Of a DNA stretch of 64,000 nucleotides, positions 38,903 to 48,863 are shown piece after piece; the first letter of the stretch is position 1, and each line of letters opens with the position of its first letter. The stretch covers positions 7,501,177-7,565,176 of the forward strand of contig OX465121.1 of assembly GCA_949987565.1 (NCBI GenBank), in the 5' to 3' direction. This DNA is from Luidia sarsii (lineage: Eukaryota; Echinodermata; Asteroidea; Paxillosida; Luidiidae). The translations under genes and the position numbers were made by a program. The notes under the pieces are model-generated. The model was not told where the DNA came from. It saw only the letters and a program-made list of their open reading frames with translations, and ran no database searches.

Positions 38903-40264
38903 CAGTATTATTACTGGAAAAGTGGAAATGTTTCCTAAGCAAGTTTCGCACTTGCTAAGTTGTGTACATGTATACATGTTGTGCAAAGTAATGGCACAAT
39001 ATTGGCAGTATTCCAGTAAACTGAGTCGACCAGTCAGACAAGGTTGACCGAGGTTCTGGGCCCTGTTTTTGTTTACGGGGGAAACCTCAAAATTCTTAAA
39101 AGGGGCGATTGTAATGTAAGGGTCCAAGTTACTCGGACTAAACTAAAGACAAGTTAATGTAGCCATACTTCACAGCTGGCCCAAGGATTTTGTAACTGCT
39201 AACTGACTGTACCAAAAGTAAAGCAGAGAATTATCTTATTAAACATAATTTACTGACATAAAAGTCATTTTGAATGAGGTAAAAAGCCCATACCATAGTT
39301 ACCAAGATAGAAGGGAACGTCACATTTTGCTGAGCGTGCAGACGATATCGCCACATGACCGATGTTTACATCAATTGGTACCCAGAGGCCTATCGATGAC
39401 AGTGCAATCGTGCTAGTAGAACGGTACCAGTCCAGTAAGTATCCGTCTGCTTGTTGCAGACTCGTTCACTAATTTTAATTTTGTTAAAATATCAACTCAT
39501 GTAAAATATTACTGTAAAAATTGTGCAAACATTATTAATTTATGAAAAGTATTCTTAAAACTGCGTTTAATGTATTTTGTTTATTTTTGGTCAGTGTAAT
39601 CATGCTTTAATAATTTTTTTCTTTTATGCACTTGTAAACTTGTAAACGTAGTCTGTAAAATGTGAACAGCGCCACCAAGGGTTTGCCCGTGTACAGTTTT
39701 GGAATGCGTGACAAGTCCATTTTGTAGAGTTTATTGCGTAGATTTAAGATACCGTTTACATATGTATGATGTAATTATGCATATGCAAGACTAATGAATG
39801 ACTTATTACCCCAGTAAAACGTAGTTCGCTATTATTTAAGGGCTGGATTGTTTATATTATGTTAAAAGTGCTGGTACGCAAAACCAGAGGTCCAGTCAAC
39901 GTTTTTTTGCCATTTTTAAAAATTGTTCCAATGTCAGTTTTTGTTTTATTTGCTTGACCAATAATATAGGTTTACTCCCAGAACATCAGACAATATAAAT
40001 AGTAATTAGCCAAATAGCAAACTTAACAAGGAAAAAAAGACAAGAAAAGAGGCAACTTGTGAACTCCAAATAGAATAATTTATTCGGTGCAATAACACAG
40101 CAAAGACGCATTCCTTCACAACACAATCTCGTCCTAAAATTTACTCCCTCAAAAAAAACACCTATAGTTTCCAAATTAATTTGTAATTTCGCTGGACTTT
40201 CGATGGAACTCGCTATTGCCATCTACAGCACTAGACTTAACTGAATTAAAATGGAACTCTTATA
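38903..40264. other. AT-rich intergenic stretch
   Basis: I see no exon or RNA gene. A short piece near 39,118-39,145 (gggtccaagttactcggact) matches the foldback repeat at 55,803-55,970. The rest is AT-rich single-copy-looking sequence and may include the 3' UTR of the GPCR gene. No convincing polyadenylation signal could be assigned. Confidence 0.6.
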
Positions 40265-40727
40265 TGTGACCCGGCACAGCATAATGAGGAATAACCCCAC
40301 TTTTGAGATTTTGAGATTTTCTAATGATGTGAAAGAGTATACCATTAGCTTTCAAATGATATCAAAGTTATTTCCGTGTGAACTTTGTTGTAAATAGTAC
40401 AAGGGGACTTCGCTCGTTCATTTGGTACCAGACACAATATAGCAGCACCAGTCTAACTCCTCGAAAGCGGCCATTCAAAAAGGCAGGAACTTTACATTTT
40501 CATGAAAACAGTACACAAACACTCACCCGAAATCATTGTTTTTTTCAAAATTTAGAGACGAATTTCGGAAAAATCGTTTGGACATAATATCCTCCAATAC
40601 ATTAACTTTCCGAAAATACAAAAAAAAAGGTTTTTTTATCGAATTGAGAAGATACTTTGACTTTAGGCGTTGTTTACTCGAAAAGTGTTTTGGTGGGATA
40701 TTCCTCATGTCGCTGTGCCGGGTCACA
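40265..40727 (-). mobile_element. Dispersed single copy of the satellite MITE
   Basis: This is one complete element with inverted ends TGTGACCCGGCACAGC...ATGAGGAAT and complement. Its interior matches the satellite unit in reverse orientation, including the 32-bp segment that the 481-type units lack. It has no neighbouring copy and no linker, which shows that the unit exists as an independent transposon. The target-site duplication is unclear (TA-rich flanks). Confidence 0.88.
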
Positions 40728-41636
40728 TATGGTCTGTGTGCATGTGGTTTCAAAGTGTCCTCCAAGTTTTAAATGTTGAGTTTACAGAGGGCAAGGTGAA
40801 ATGTCATCTTTTAGGTACGGCCGCTGACATTCAGCTTCTCACCATGTACATTTGTTTGTCGTGAAATGTTTTTGTTTTTCTGGCTGAAAAAGCACTAAAA
40901 CATTATTAAATCTTACAACTCCAGTGAAACCTGAACTGAAGCAGATCGTGGTTGTACTTCTTTGTAATTGTACTCTTTTGTTTGTATACATTTATAATCG
41001 TTCAAAAGCAAAGTTGTCTAGATTCGACATGCAATCCTCTTCGCTATTTAAGGTACTTCTTCACGTGGCAGCTCGACTGGTTTCAGAGGACCGACTGTCG
41101 GTCCCAGCCAGGACTCCTTGGGAGCTCTCATGCCCGGAAAAAAAGGGGGTGGGGGTGGGGTCATTGAACAAGTCACCCACTCATCTTTCAGAAAACTGCA
41201 ACTAACTCAGAATCTTTCTTTAAAAAAAAATTATGGGGGTTTACCAATCCTATCAATCACACATACAATCTTAAAAAAGAGGTGAGGGGGCCTGATGTCT
41301 GGATCCTAGCAGGACCTTTCTCGAGAGATCGCCCGCAACGGAAGTCTAGCAAGTAAAGGTAGACGGTAACTTGGTGCAATCTGTCGAGCAAGAGAAATTC
41401 TGATATCTGTAGAACCTCAAGTGAAACATCTGCTCACTGTTGCTTTTCATTCTTCCTCCAAAAAGACCGCCACTCAGAATTTTACGTTGATTTTCATTGT
41501 AACATTGAATCACTCTCACAGAAACAAACTATATTACATTTGTCAAGAACGGGAGGGGGGATGGCTAATCTCCTTATTAGATTTTTGTCTGAGAAATTTT
41601 ATCTTTCTTCGGGGGAGGGAGGGGGGAGGACTGAAG
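40728..41636. other. Intergenic, between MITE and UQCRB 3' end
   Basis: No gene is recognised. A degraded family-a hammerhead-like remnant lies at about 41,288-41,325 (gggcctgatgtctggatcctagcaggacc, shortened here). G-rich runs occur near 41,145 and 41,610. The last part should include the UQCRB 3' UTR. Confidence 0.55.
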
Positions 41637-44600
41637 CTAGCGGGCATTCCACTCTTGCTTTTCTTTGAACTCTCTCTCCACCTCATCCAGGTACGGTTTC
41701 AGGTAGCGGAAATCCTGCAAACAAAGCAAAGGGAGAGAGAGAGAGACCATGCCATTGTTCAATATCTAAACCCAAGAAGTCGTCTTTGTGTGCTGGCTCG
41801 TTAAGGGATGTAAGATACGCCTTTCCTAACGAGACAGAGCCTTCTCGTCTCGGTTTCCATCCTTGTCGCCCAAGAGGTGTATTTCTGGATTTTTCCCTTC
41901 TCACGCATTTAGTAGAAAATTGTGGCCGACGCGGAGGGAACCAGTCTACAAAATGCATGTGATAAGATCACAGCACTCGCTGTAGATATTGCCAGTAAGC
42001 GTTTTCGTAACACATACCACGGAATCTAACGACTGCAGAATGTTACAACAACGCTGCACGGATCTTGTGGTCATCAAAGCAACCCAGGAAAACCGCAAGT
42101 GAAGGTTTTTTTTTTTACCGATGTTACCGATCCTCGTATCAGTAACCATTCCTGGATATCGACAATTTGGATATATCGATTCTAAGTTGCCTCAGCGATC
42201 ACCGGCTTATAAGCTCCTCCACCGCGGAGTCCAAGGCATTCTCCAGATGACGGCCGGAACGTCGAGTTATCACTCGGGTTCTTTTCAGAACCATGGCTCT
42301 TCTTTAAGAGACCTTATACGTGGTGTCGCCGCAAAATCGCCTATATTATATTGATTTTAGTATCACGTTGATAAATAAGACTTAAGGCTTTGCATGGTGG
42401 GTGAATCAATATAGGAAGGTTTGCGCCGACACCATGTATCAGGTCTCTTAAAGGGAAGGGGTTTGGGTCTGAAAAGAACCTGAGTGGTAACTCGACGTTT
42501 CGACCAGTATGCTCTGGCCGTCATCATTCTCCTGATGACGGCCAGAGCATACTGGTCGAAACGTCGAGTTACCACTCGGGTTCTTTTCAGAACCAAACCC
42601 CTTCCCTTTAGGAGACCTGATACATGGTGTCACCGCAAACCTTCCTATGTATCACGTTGATATCGATAATTATATAAAAAGTATTGATTTATCGTCGGCG
42701 ACCAGGAGGAGGAGGAGGGGAGGGGTAGGTGGGCCTGACAAGCGCCCTCACCTCTTCGTATTTCGTCCACTCCTCCTTGGGCAGAATGTTTTGCCTCAGG
42801 GTCAGGTTGAACGCCCGCTTGATGCGGAAGGCGCGGGCGTTGTAGTCATCCTCCGGCAGACGGTCGACGGCTTCCTTCACGGCCGGGGTGATGCGCAGCG
42901 TGTCGTCGCGACGGAGCCCTGACAAGCAAAGGGGTGATAACGTCCCATCAATGCAACAACAACAAAAAACGCACGACCTCGACCAGCTCGGTGGCCAAGT
43001 GGTTAAGACATCTGCACTAGAGAGAAGGAGTCGCGGGTTCGAATCCCGCCCGAGCTGAATTTGTTTCATCAGGTATCGGGCAAAGCACTCCAGGGGCACT
43101 TGGTGTTTATCACGTCGAGCAGGGAAAACCCTCATTGAAAACCAATGCATCTCCGCCTTTTGCTGTGCCGAGAATGGAAACAACCCATGTATAGGCTTAC
43201 GTGGCCTCTTTTAAATTCTGTGTCCTAAAGCTAAACATTCTAAACTTAAAGTTTATAGACAGTGCATTAAAAAACATGGTCAGTGTATTCTAGTCTGTAT
43301 GCTACCTCCTTTTTCTAGACCCCCCCAAAGAGAATAAAAATCAGAAACATTAAAAATTAAATGAAGGCCCACACATGCTACTACTCATTAGGCATTAATT
43401 ATAACTAGCCAAAGTACAGAAGGAATTCCTCATCAAAGAATAACTTTTTCAGTAACTATTTCGTCTTTGATTCACAACTTACCCAGCTGATTAAATCCGG
43501 CCCTGAGGTAATACCACTTTCTAAGTCCTTCCCAAAGACCTGTGGAGAAAAAAGGTTTTTAAAATTGGTAAAGGTAAGCCTTAGGCAAGGATATAATTCC
43601 AATTGCAGGCCTTGAATTTGGTAATTTTTAGGGCAAGGCCACTTTGGCCTTGAATGATGCAAGATTTTCGGGGGCACCAAGGCCAGTGGGTAGGGCACCA
43701 AGGCCAAAAAACAAAATTGGGAAAGGGCACAGAGGCCAAATGGAAATAAATTGTACAAAGTTATCATTTTTGCATGCCCTGCTATGTATACATGTACTAT
43801 GCATACAGTGAAACCTGCTTATTCGGCCACCTCTATAAAAGGGTCTTTTGTCACCTTTCAAAGTCCCCATCGACATTGCAAGTTACAATATTGCGGTCAC
43901 TGTCCAACGCGGCCAGCGGCCAGACCTCTTGGAACAGCGCGTGTACATTTGCATTGAGGATAAACCTCCACATTCTGGCAAATGAAGAGATAAAGGGCGC
44001 CCTCTTTTGGCGCACCAAATCTCCAAAGTCAGAAAACTAGACGTCTTCTATGTTGGTCACACGTTCTTGTGTTGAGGGTGCCGACTATTTATTTCCGATG
44101 CATGGTTACACATTAATGCGGCTGTTGTCGACACGATCGCGCATTATTTTGACTTCTCTGTCTTATCGAGTTGACATCGCTCCCCGATAATCCAAATAAA
44201 ATACATGTAGTCTAAAAACAACTGTAAATATGCTTACCAATGCAAAAAAAAGGCACGACGGCCAAGGTAAAAATAGGGCACGGCCAAAGTGGCCGTGAAG
44301 ACGGGGATTTTTGCGGGGCACCTCGGCCAGTAAAGAGGGCAACGACGGCACTGGCCGTCGTGGCCGTCGTTCAATTCAAGGCCTGCAATTGGTTTGAGAA
44401 ACTTTGACTTTGACTTCAACTAGTCATAGTCTGTGTAAAGGACGAGTAGAGACTAGTCTAAAATTTAGTGGGCCTGACGTTTCGATCCTAGCAGGACCTT
44501 TCTCAAAGGCAGAGTGACAAGGACAAAACAGATACATGTACACGGAGGAAGGGGGGAGAGTGAATAGGACACGGATGAGAAACAAAGGACAAAGAGTGAA

Positions 44601-47600
44601 GCTGGTAGGGAGAGATCAAAGGGAAGGGCAAGCAGTGGGGTAGGGATTAGTGAGAGGAGGGGGAAAGATCAAAGAGAAGGGCAAGGAGTAGGGCAGGAAT
44701 TAGTGACAAGAGGGGGAAAGATCAAAGAGAGAAGTGTGAAGGACTGAACACAAAAGAAGGATTATCAGAAAGCTGCATGGTGTTTAGTCATTACCCTCCT
44801 GGATGTTGAGACCATGTGGTTGAATAGTCCGAAGACGCTTCATCCACATTTTCTCACGGCTAAGACGGACAGCATTACTACGGTGACCAAGTGATTCTAT
44901 GCCCAGTACACTCATATCTGATATCGAATGATCAGGGAGATTGAAGTGATACCCAACAGGGGTGTCCATTTTACCGGTTTTGATAGTAGACCTATGGCCA
45001 TAGATCCGTTTTTTGAGGGTGTTTTTGGTCTCGCCAACATACTGAATATTACAAACTCTACAAGAGATGAGGTATATGATGTTAGAGGTAGTGCACGTGA
45101 TAGAGCCATAGGTCGTGTGGGTTGTTCCAGAAGAATGACCATTGAAAGAGTCTATTTCCTTGACATGTGTCTTGCAAACGATGCATTTCGAGGTACACTT
45201 AAATGTACCAAATTTGGTTGGAGGGGAAGAGTCCAAAGGGGGAACCTCTGCTCGGACAATTAAGTCACGCAGGTTACGGGGGCGCCTGAAAGCCAAAACA
45301 GGCGAATTAGGAATGGCTTCAGCCAGACGATCTGAAGTGTGGAGAATATGGTGGTTTTCCTTAGTTATCTTCCTGAGAGGAGGAAGAGAAGGGTGGTAGG
45401 AAGTAACTAAGGGAACCTTGGGCTTGTCCTTGGGACCTGGTGGCTTTTGTTTTAGTGCCGAACTTCTGGGAATGGAATAGACTTTAGCAATGGAGTTCTT
45501 CACTTGGCGAGAACTATAGCCTCTAGCAACCAAGTTACTGGCCAATACACGTGTATGGCGGCGAAAGTCAGACTCATTGGAACATATGCGCCTCAATCTG
45601 AGGGCCTGGCTGTAAGCTATACCAGTCTTACAGTGTCTAGGGTGACAACTGGAGGAATGGAGATATTGATGAGTGTCGGTGGGCTTAGAATACAAGTCAG
45701 TAGTGAGTGTATTGAGGTCTTTCCGGACGGTGACGTCCAGAAAGTGGGTCTGATGGAGAGACTGCTCCCATGTGAATTTGATAGTCCTATGGAAGGAATT
45801 GATGTGGTCAAAGAAAACATTCAAGCTGCTACCGTCCCTAGTCCAAATGAAGAACACGTCATCTATGTATCTCCACCAAATCCAGGGACGGCATGGAGCC
45901 TCACTGAGCATGCGTTCCTCAAGGTCACCCATGAAGAGGCATGCAAAGGAAGGGGCCATGCGCGTGCCCATGGCAGTGCCATGCACTTGAAGATAGTGCT
46001 TGCCAAGAAAGGAGAAATTATTCTTGGCCAGCACTAGCCTCATGAGGGTGGTTATGTCGGAGATGGGTGGAGAAGACTGTTTTCCTTTGGCCAGGGCCGA
46101 GGAGCAAGCTTGAATGCCTTCTTCCTGGGGGATGTTAGTGTATAGAGAGGAAACGTCAATAGTACCAATTATGGCAGTGGCAGGAATTTGATCCTTGACA
46201 CTTTCCAACTTTCGAAGAAAGTCGGGAGTGTCATGGACGTATGAGGGGATTTGGGGAACCAAGGGTTTGAGAAAAGAGTCAATGAAAAGAGATATGTGTT
46301 CCGTAGGTGAACCATTGCCAGAGATGATGGGTCTGCCTGGGTTGTTGGCCTTGTGAATTTTCGGGAGAAGGTAGAATCTGGCAGTTCTACAATTGATCGG
46401 TGATAGAAATCTGTGAGCTTTTTTACTCAGATGATCACGTGATCGCATGTCATCCAAAACTTCCTGAATTTGCTCTGAAAATTTGCCAGTTGGGTTAGAG
46501 TCCAGACATTTATAGTGCTGGGGATTGTTGAGTTGGCGATTGGCTTCATCAATATATTTTTGGCGATCCATGATTACTACGGCTGACCCTTTATCTGCTG
46601 GCTTGATAATGATGTCACCGCGGGAACGTAGAGTGTTGAGAGCAAGACGTTCTTCCCTAGGGAGATTGTCGTGGGGCTTACGGGTAAGATGAGAGGAGTT
46701 GGAAACTTGAGAACTGACTGCTTGCACATACGTTTCAAGGGCTGGAACACGGTTCTTGGGGGGGACCCAGGTGCTTTTTACACGGAAAGGTTCTTCTTTA
46801 CTGGAGCCAGAATCGAAGAAGAACTCAGTCAGACGAAGTCTGCGGTAATACTCAGTGAGATCTTGACTGAGCATTACTTGGTCAACTTTGGGGGGAGTTG
46901 GACAAAAGTTCAAGCCCTTGGAAAGTAGCGTATGCTCTGCGTCAGTTAGAGAAGAAGAGGAAAGATTGACAACAGTGTTAGTGGGGGGTAAAGGTGTAGA
47001 CTGGGAACTGCGTCTGAAGCGGTTGTGTCTGCGTTGTTTGGCAACAAGGCCACCAATCTTCCTGTTTCTCCTGTCGGTGAGAACAGAATTGAGGTTAGAG
47101 AGACCTTTCTCAATCTCATCACTTAGATCCTTGTGCTGGCTTTCAGAACAGCTGGAGCGTAGTTTTGAGTCCAGATTAGCAATGTCCTGGTGGACAGCCT
47201 GAAGGGTGATTTCACATTGCTCAGAGAGGACCTTGATGAGCTGAATGGAAGCACTATAAAGAATTTGATTCCATTTTTTCTGTAGGTTGGGGGAAAGTTT
47301 TCCAATTTGGGGGGTGTGAGATATCTGTAAGCCAGTAGGGATCAGGCGAGAGACTGAGAAAAAGTTGTAGTTGTCTTGATGGAAAGTGTACCGAAGAGCC
47401 TTTTCTTGCAGTTTCCTAAGTTGAAAGAAACAGGTTGGGTTATTCATGTTAGTAAGAGCAAAAAACAGGAGACAAACATAGAACGAAGACTTACATACCA
47501 ACGGACGGACAGACTTACATACACACGTAGACAGGTCAGCAAGGAGGATCACCACGAGGGGATACAGCAACATGAAATGACTTAAGGTGATATACAAAAA

Positions 47601-48863
47601 TGTTGCAAACTGCTCACTGACTAAAATTACCAAAATGTAAATCTTAAAATTTAGTGGGCCTGACGTTTCGATCCTAGCAGGACCTTTCTCAAAGGCAGAG
47701 TGACAAGGACAAAACAGATACATGTACACGGAGGAAGGGGGGAGAGTGAATAGGACACGGATGAGAAACAAAGGACAAAGAGTGAAGCTGATAGGGAGAG
47801 ATCAAAGGGAAGGGCAAGCAGTGGGGTAGGGATTAGTGAGAGGAGGGGGAAAGATCAAAGAGAAGGGCAAGGAGTAGGGCAGGAATTAGTGACAAGAGGG
47901 GGAAAGATCAAAGAGAGAAGTGTGAAGGACTGAACACAAAAGAAGGATTATCAGAAAGCTGCATGGTGTTTAGTCATTACCCTCCTGGATGTTGAGACCA
48001 TGTGGTTGAATAGTCCGAAGACGCTTCATCCACATTTTCTCACGGCTAAGACGGACAGCATTACTACGGTGACCAAGTGATTCTATGCCCAGTACACTCA
48101 TATCTGATATCGAATGATCAGGGAGATTGAAGTGATACCCAACAGGGGTGTCCATTTTACCGGTTTTGATAGTAGACCTATGGCCATAGATCCGTTTTTT
48201 GAGGGTGTTTTTGGTCTCGCCAACATACTGAATATTACAAACTCTACAAGAGATGAGGTATATGATGTTAGAGGTAGTGCACGTGATAGAGCCATAGGTC
48301 GTGTGGGTTGTTCCAGAAGAATGACCATTGAAAGAGTCTATTTCCTTGACATGTGTCTTGCAAACGATGCATTTCGAGGTACACTAGTCTAGTGACAATA
48401 TAGTGTCGTCAGTGAACAAACATGCGCATGCAAGACCGATTTCTTCGACCGAGTACATGGGAGTGTTGCAACCAAATGCACAACAAAGAGGCCTAAACAA
48501 CTTAGTCTCTAAAAATGAAACAGTTCGTGAACAAGTTTGTTTAATTTCAATAGAAAAAGGACCTTAAAACGGCGTTAGCAGCTCGGGAATCCCCTGAGTG
48601 TGTTCCGTCATGGTTCCATGCAATAGCCATTCTAACGCATGTAACTCGTCGTATCGTAACTCCCCCGTAAGGCGAGAAGTTTCAATTTTTAGATGCGATT
48701 TCCCGTGTAAAATAACATCCTTCCAGACAAACAGAAATATACACGCTCATCTGAAAACAACCAGGCTTAAATACATTATGTCTTATGGACCCAGAGAACA
48801 CGATTTTAGAGCAAGAATTCGCTTAGAATCACAGCCGAACTTACCTCTGCTTTGCGACGCCAT
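41637..48863 (-). CDS. UQCRB: Cytochrome b-c1 complex subunit 7 (UQCRB/QCR7)
   Basis: Four exons join in phase on the minus strand: 48,863-48,845 (ATG), 43,539-43,483, 42,918-42,752 and 41,714-41,637 (stop TAG), giving 106 residues. All introns are GT/AG. The protein shows the family hallmarks in order: GLRKWYYLRAGFNQLGLRRDD, slightly longer in full, then RLPEDDYNARAFRIKRAF, ILPKEEWTKYEE and a charged C-terminus (YLKPYLDEVERE). UQCRB is a small matrix-side subunit of respiratory complex III that contacts cytochrome b and supports ubiquinol oxidation. There is no cleavable presequence, as expected for the family. Intron 1 (5.3 kb) carries a sense-oriented PLE and a MITE; intron 2 a SINE; intron 3 hammerhead-bearing repeats. 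The coding sequence is intact despite this load. Confidence 0.95.
42235..42356 (+). mobile_element. Old family-b hammerhead fragment
   Basis: Matches the right half of the 42,374-42,648 element (gtcgagttatcactcgggtt ... gtggtgtcgccgcaaa), with mutations and a deletion that removes most of stem II (agatgacggccggaacgtcg). It is presumably inactive. Confidence 0.6.
42374..42648. mobile_element. Foldback PLE-related element with two opposed hammerheads, 14-bp TSD
   Basis: The element is two inverted copies of the same arm meeting near 42,525. Each arm contains aagggaaggggttt, a ggttctgaaaagaacc-like segment and a family-b hammerhead. Perfect direct repeats gtatcacgttgata at 42,360-42,373 and 42,649-42,662 mark the insertion. 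It lies in UQCRB intron 3. Confidence 0.8.
42529..42568 (+). ncRNA. Hammerhead ribozyme motif, canonical core (family b)
   Basis: Stem I CTC (42,529-42,531) pairs with GAG (42,566-42,568). CTGATGA is at 42,532-42,538, with one extra C at 42,539. Stem II GGCCAG (42,540-42,545) pairs with CTGGTC (42,552-42,557), and GAAA follows at 42,558-42,561. Cleavage is predicted after C42,565 of GTC. The opposed minus-strand copy (about 42,491-42,530) has the first core base changed (ATGATGA). The motif is sense-opposite to UQCRB. Confidence 0.7.
42975..43145 (+). mobile_element. tRNA-Ser-like SINE, copy 2
   Basis: The head at 42,985-43,056 has AGCTCGG/CCGAGCT acceptor pairing, A-box tggccaagtggtta and B-box ggttcgaatcc. 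The body (catcaggtatcgggcaaagc ... cacgtcgagcagggaaaacc) aligns with the copies at 36,891 and 56,434. It lies in UQCRB intron 2, antisense to the gene. Confidence 0.78.
43599..44392. mobile_element. MITE with perfect 20-bp inverted ends
   Basis: ccaattgcaggccttgaatt at 43,599-43,618 is the exact complement of 44,373-44,392. Just inside both ends are related GGC-rich segments (gggcaaggccactttggcc; gggcacggccaaagtggcc). A separate repeat-like segment (cagtgaaacctgcttattcgg, shortened) sits near 43,807, probably nested. The element lies in UQCRB intron 1 and has no coding content. Confidence 0.7.
44471..44511 (-). ncRNA. Hammerhead-like motif at PLE 3' end (family a)
   Basis: Minus strand: GCCT (stem I), TTGAGAAA in the place of the catalytic core, stem II GGTCCT/AGGATC with loop GCT, GAAA, ACGT, cleavage-type GTC, then AGGC closing stem I. 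Compared with the canonical core, C3 is U and G8 is A, which keeps the 3-8 base pair, and there is one extra nucleotide before stem II. The identical motif lies in the pseudo-LTR at about 47,657-47,697. Confidence 0.5.
44784..47447 (-). CDS. PLE polyprotein: reverse transcriptase and GIY-YIG endonuclease
   Basis: The open frame extends from 47,771, but the upstream part translates leader and pseudo-LTR, so I place the start at the Met at 47,447-47,445 (887 residues). In order: a basic N-terminal region; KPADKGSAVVIMD near residue 283; LPKIHK near 361; reverse-transcriptase motif A (TIDVSSLYTNIP, near 429); motif B (HGTAMGTRMAP, near 489); motif C YIDD (527-530); a CTSKCIVC metal-binding-like pair near 751; and a GIY-YIG-type nuclease (IIYLISC...QYVGETKNTLKKR, near 790-815). 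No stop or frameshift breaks it. Known PLE proteins prime reverse transcription at nicked or exposed 3' ends. A polypyrimidine-AG stretch right after the Met (gtttctttcaacttag) could be a splice acceptor, so an upstream 5' exon is possible. Confidence 0.9.
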   Translation of the reverse strand: MNNPTCFFQLRKLQEKALRYTFHQDNYNFFSVSRLIPTGLQISHTPQIGKLSPNLQKKWNQILYSASIQLIKVLSEQCEITLQAVHQDIANLDSKLRSSCSESQHKDLSDEIEKGLSNLNSVLTDRRNRKIGGLVAKQRRHNRFRRSSQSTPLPPTNTVVNLSSSSLTDAEHTLLSKGLNFCPTPPKVDQVMLSQDLTEYYRRLRLTEFFFDSGSSKEEPFRVKSTWVPPKNRVPALETYVQAVSSQVSNSSHLTRKPHDNLPREERLALNTLRSRGDIIIKPADKGSAVVIMDRQKYIDEANRQLNNPQHYKCLDSNPTGKFSEQIQEVLDDMRSRDHLSKKAHRFLSPINCRTARFYLLPKIHKANNPGRPIISGNGSPTEHISLFIDSFLKPLVPQIPSYVHDTPDFLRKLESVKDQIPATAIIGTIDVSSLYTNIPQEEGIQACSSALAKGKQSSPPISDITTLMRLVLAKNNFSFLGKHYLQVHGTAMGTRMAPSFACLFMGDLEERMLSEAPCRPWIWWRYIDDVFFIWTRDGSSLNVFFDHINSFHRTIKFTWEQSLHQTHFLDVTVRKDLNTLTTDLYSKPTDTHQYLHSSSCHPRHCKTGIAYSQALRLRRICSNESDFRRHTRVLASNLVARGYSSRQVKNSIAKVYSIPRSSALKQKPPGPKDKPKVPLVTSYHPSLPPLRKITKENHHILHTSDRLAEAIPNSPVLAFRRPRNLRDLIVRAEVPPLDSSPPTKFGTFKCTSKCIVCKTHVKEIDSFNGHSSGTTHTTYGSITCTTSNIIYLISCRVCNIQYVGETKNTLKKRIYGHRSTIKTGKMDTPVGYHFNLPDHSISDMSVLGIESLGHRSNAVRLSREKMWMKRLRTIQPHGLNIQEGND
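47657..47697 (-). ncRNA. Hammerhead-like motif in PLE pseudo-LTR (family a)
   Basis: Same sequence as the motif at 44,471-44,511, in the upstream pseudo-LTR. In Penelope-like elements a ribozyme copy here could process a tandem transcript to unit length. Confidence 0.5.
48386..48844. other. UQCRB intron 1, 5' part
   Basis: No further gene or repeat is recognised. It contains the right copy of the PLE target-site duplication and then unremarkable sequence up to the exon 1 donor (GTAAGT at 48,844-48,839). Confidence 0.6.

Larger units (their letters stand above)
44460..48385 (-). mobile_element. Young Penelope-like retroelement with pseudo-LTR
   Basis: On the minus strand the order is: pseudo-LTR (48,385-47,646), a short leader with the conserved gcaaactgctcactgac segment reversed, one long ORF, then the 3' end with a hammerhead-like motif (about 44,471-44,511). 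The pseudo-LTR is a second copy of 44,460-45,199 at a constant offset of 3,186 bp, and it includes part of the ORF 3' end. I saw one mismatch (near 44,607 versus 47,793) in the parts compared, so the insertion is young. A TSD actagtct lies at 44,452-44,459 and 48,383-48,390. This tandem layout is typical of Penelope-like elements. It sits in UQCRB intron 1, in sense orientation. Confidence 0.9.

Noticed and set aside
42985..43056. A second tRNA gene
   Set aside because: Same defects as the copy at 36,902 and the same SINE body. It is a dispersed repeat.
45504..46037. Plus-strand 177-codon frame
   Set aside because: Shadow of the PLE ORF on the opposite strand.
47448..47771. N-terminal 108-codon extension of the PLE ORF
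   Set aside because: It translates the pseudo-LTR and its hammerhead motif. The family-like protein begins near the Met at 47,447.
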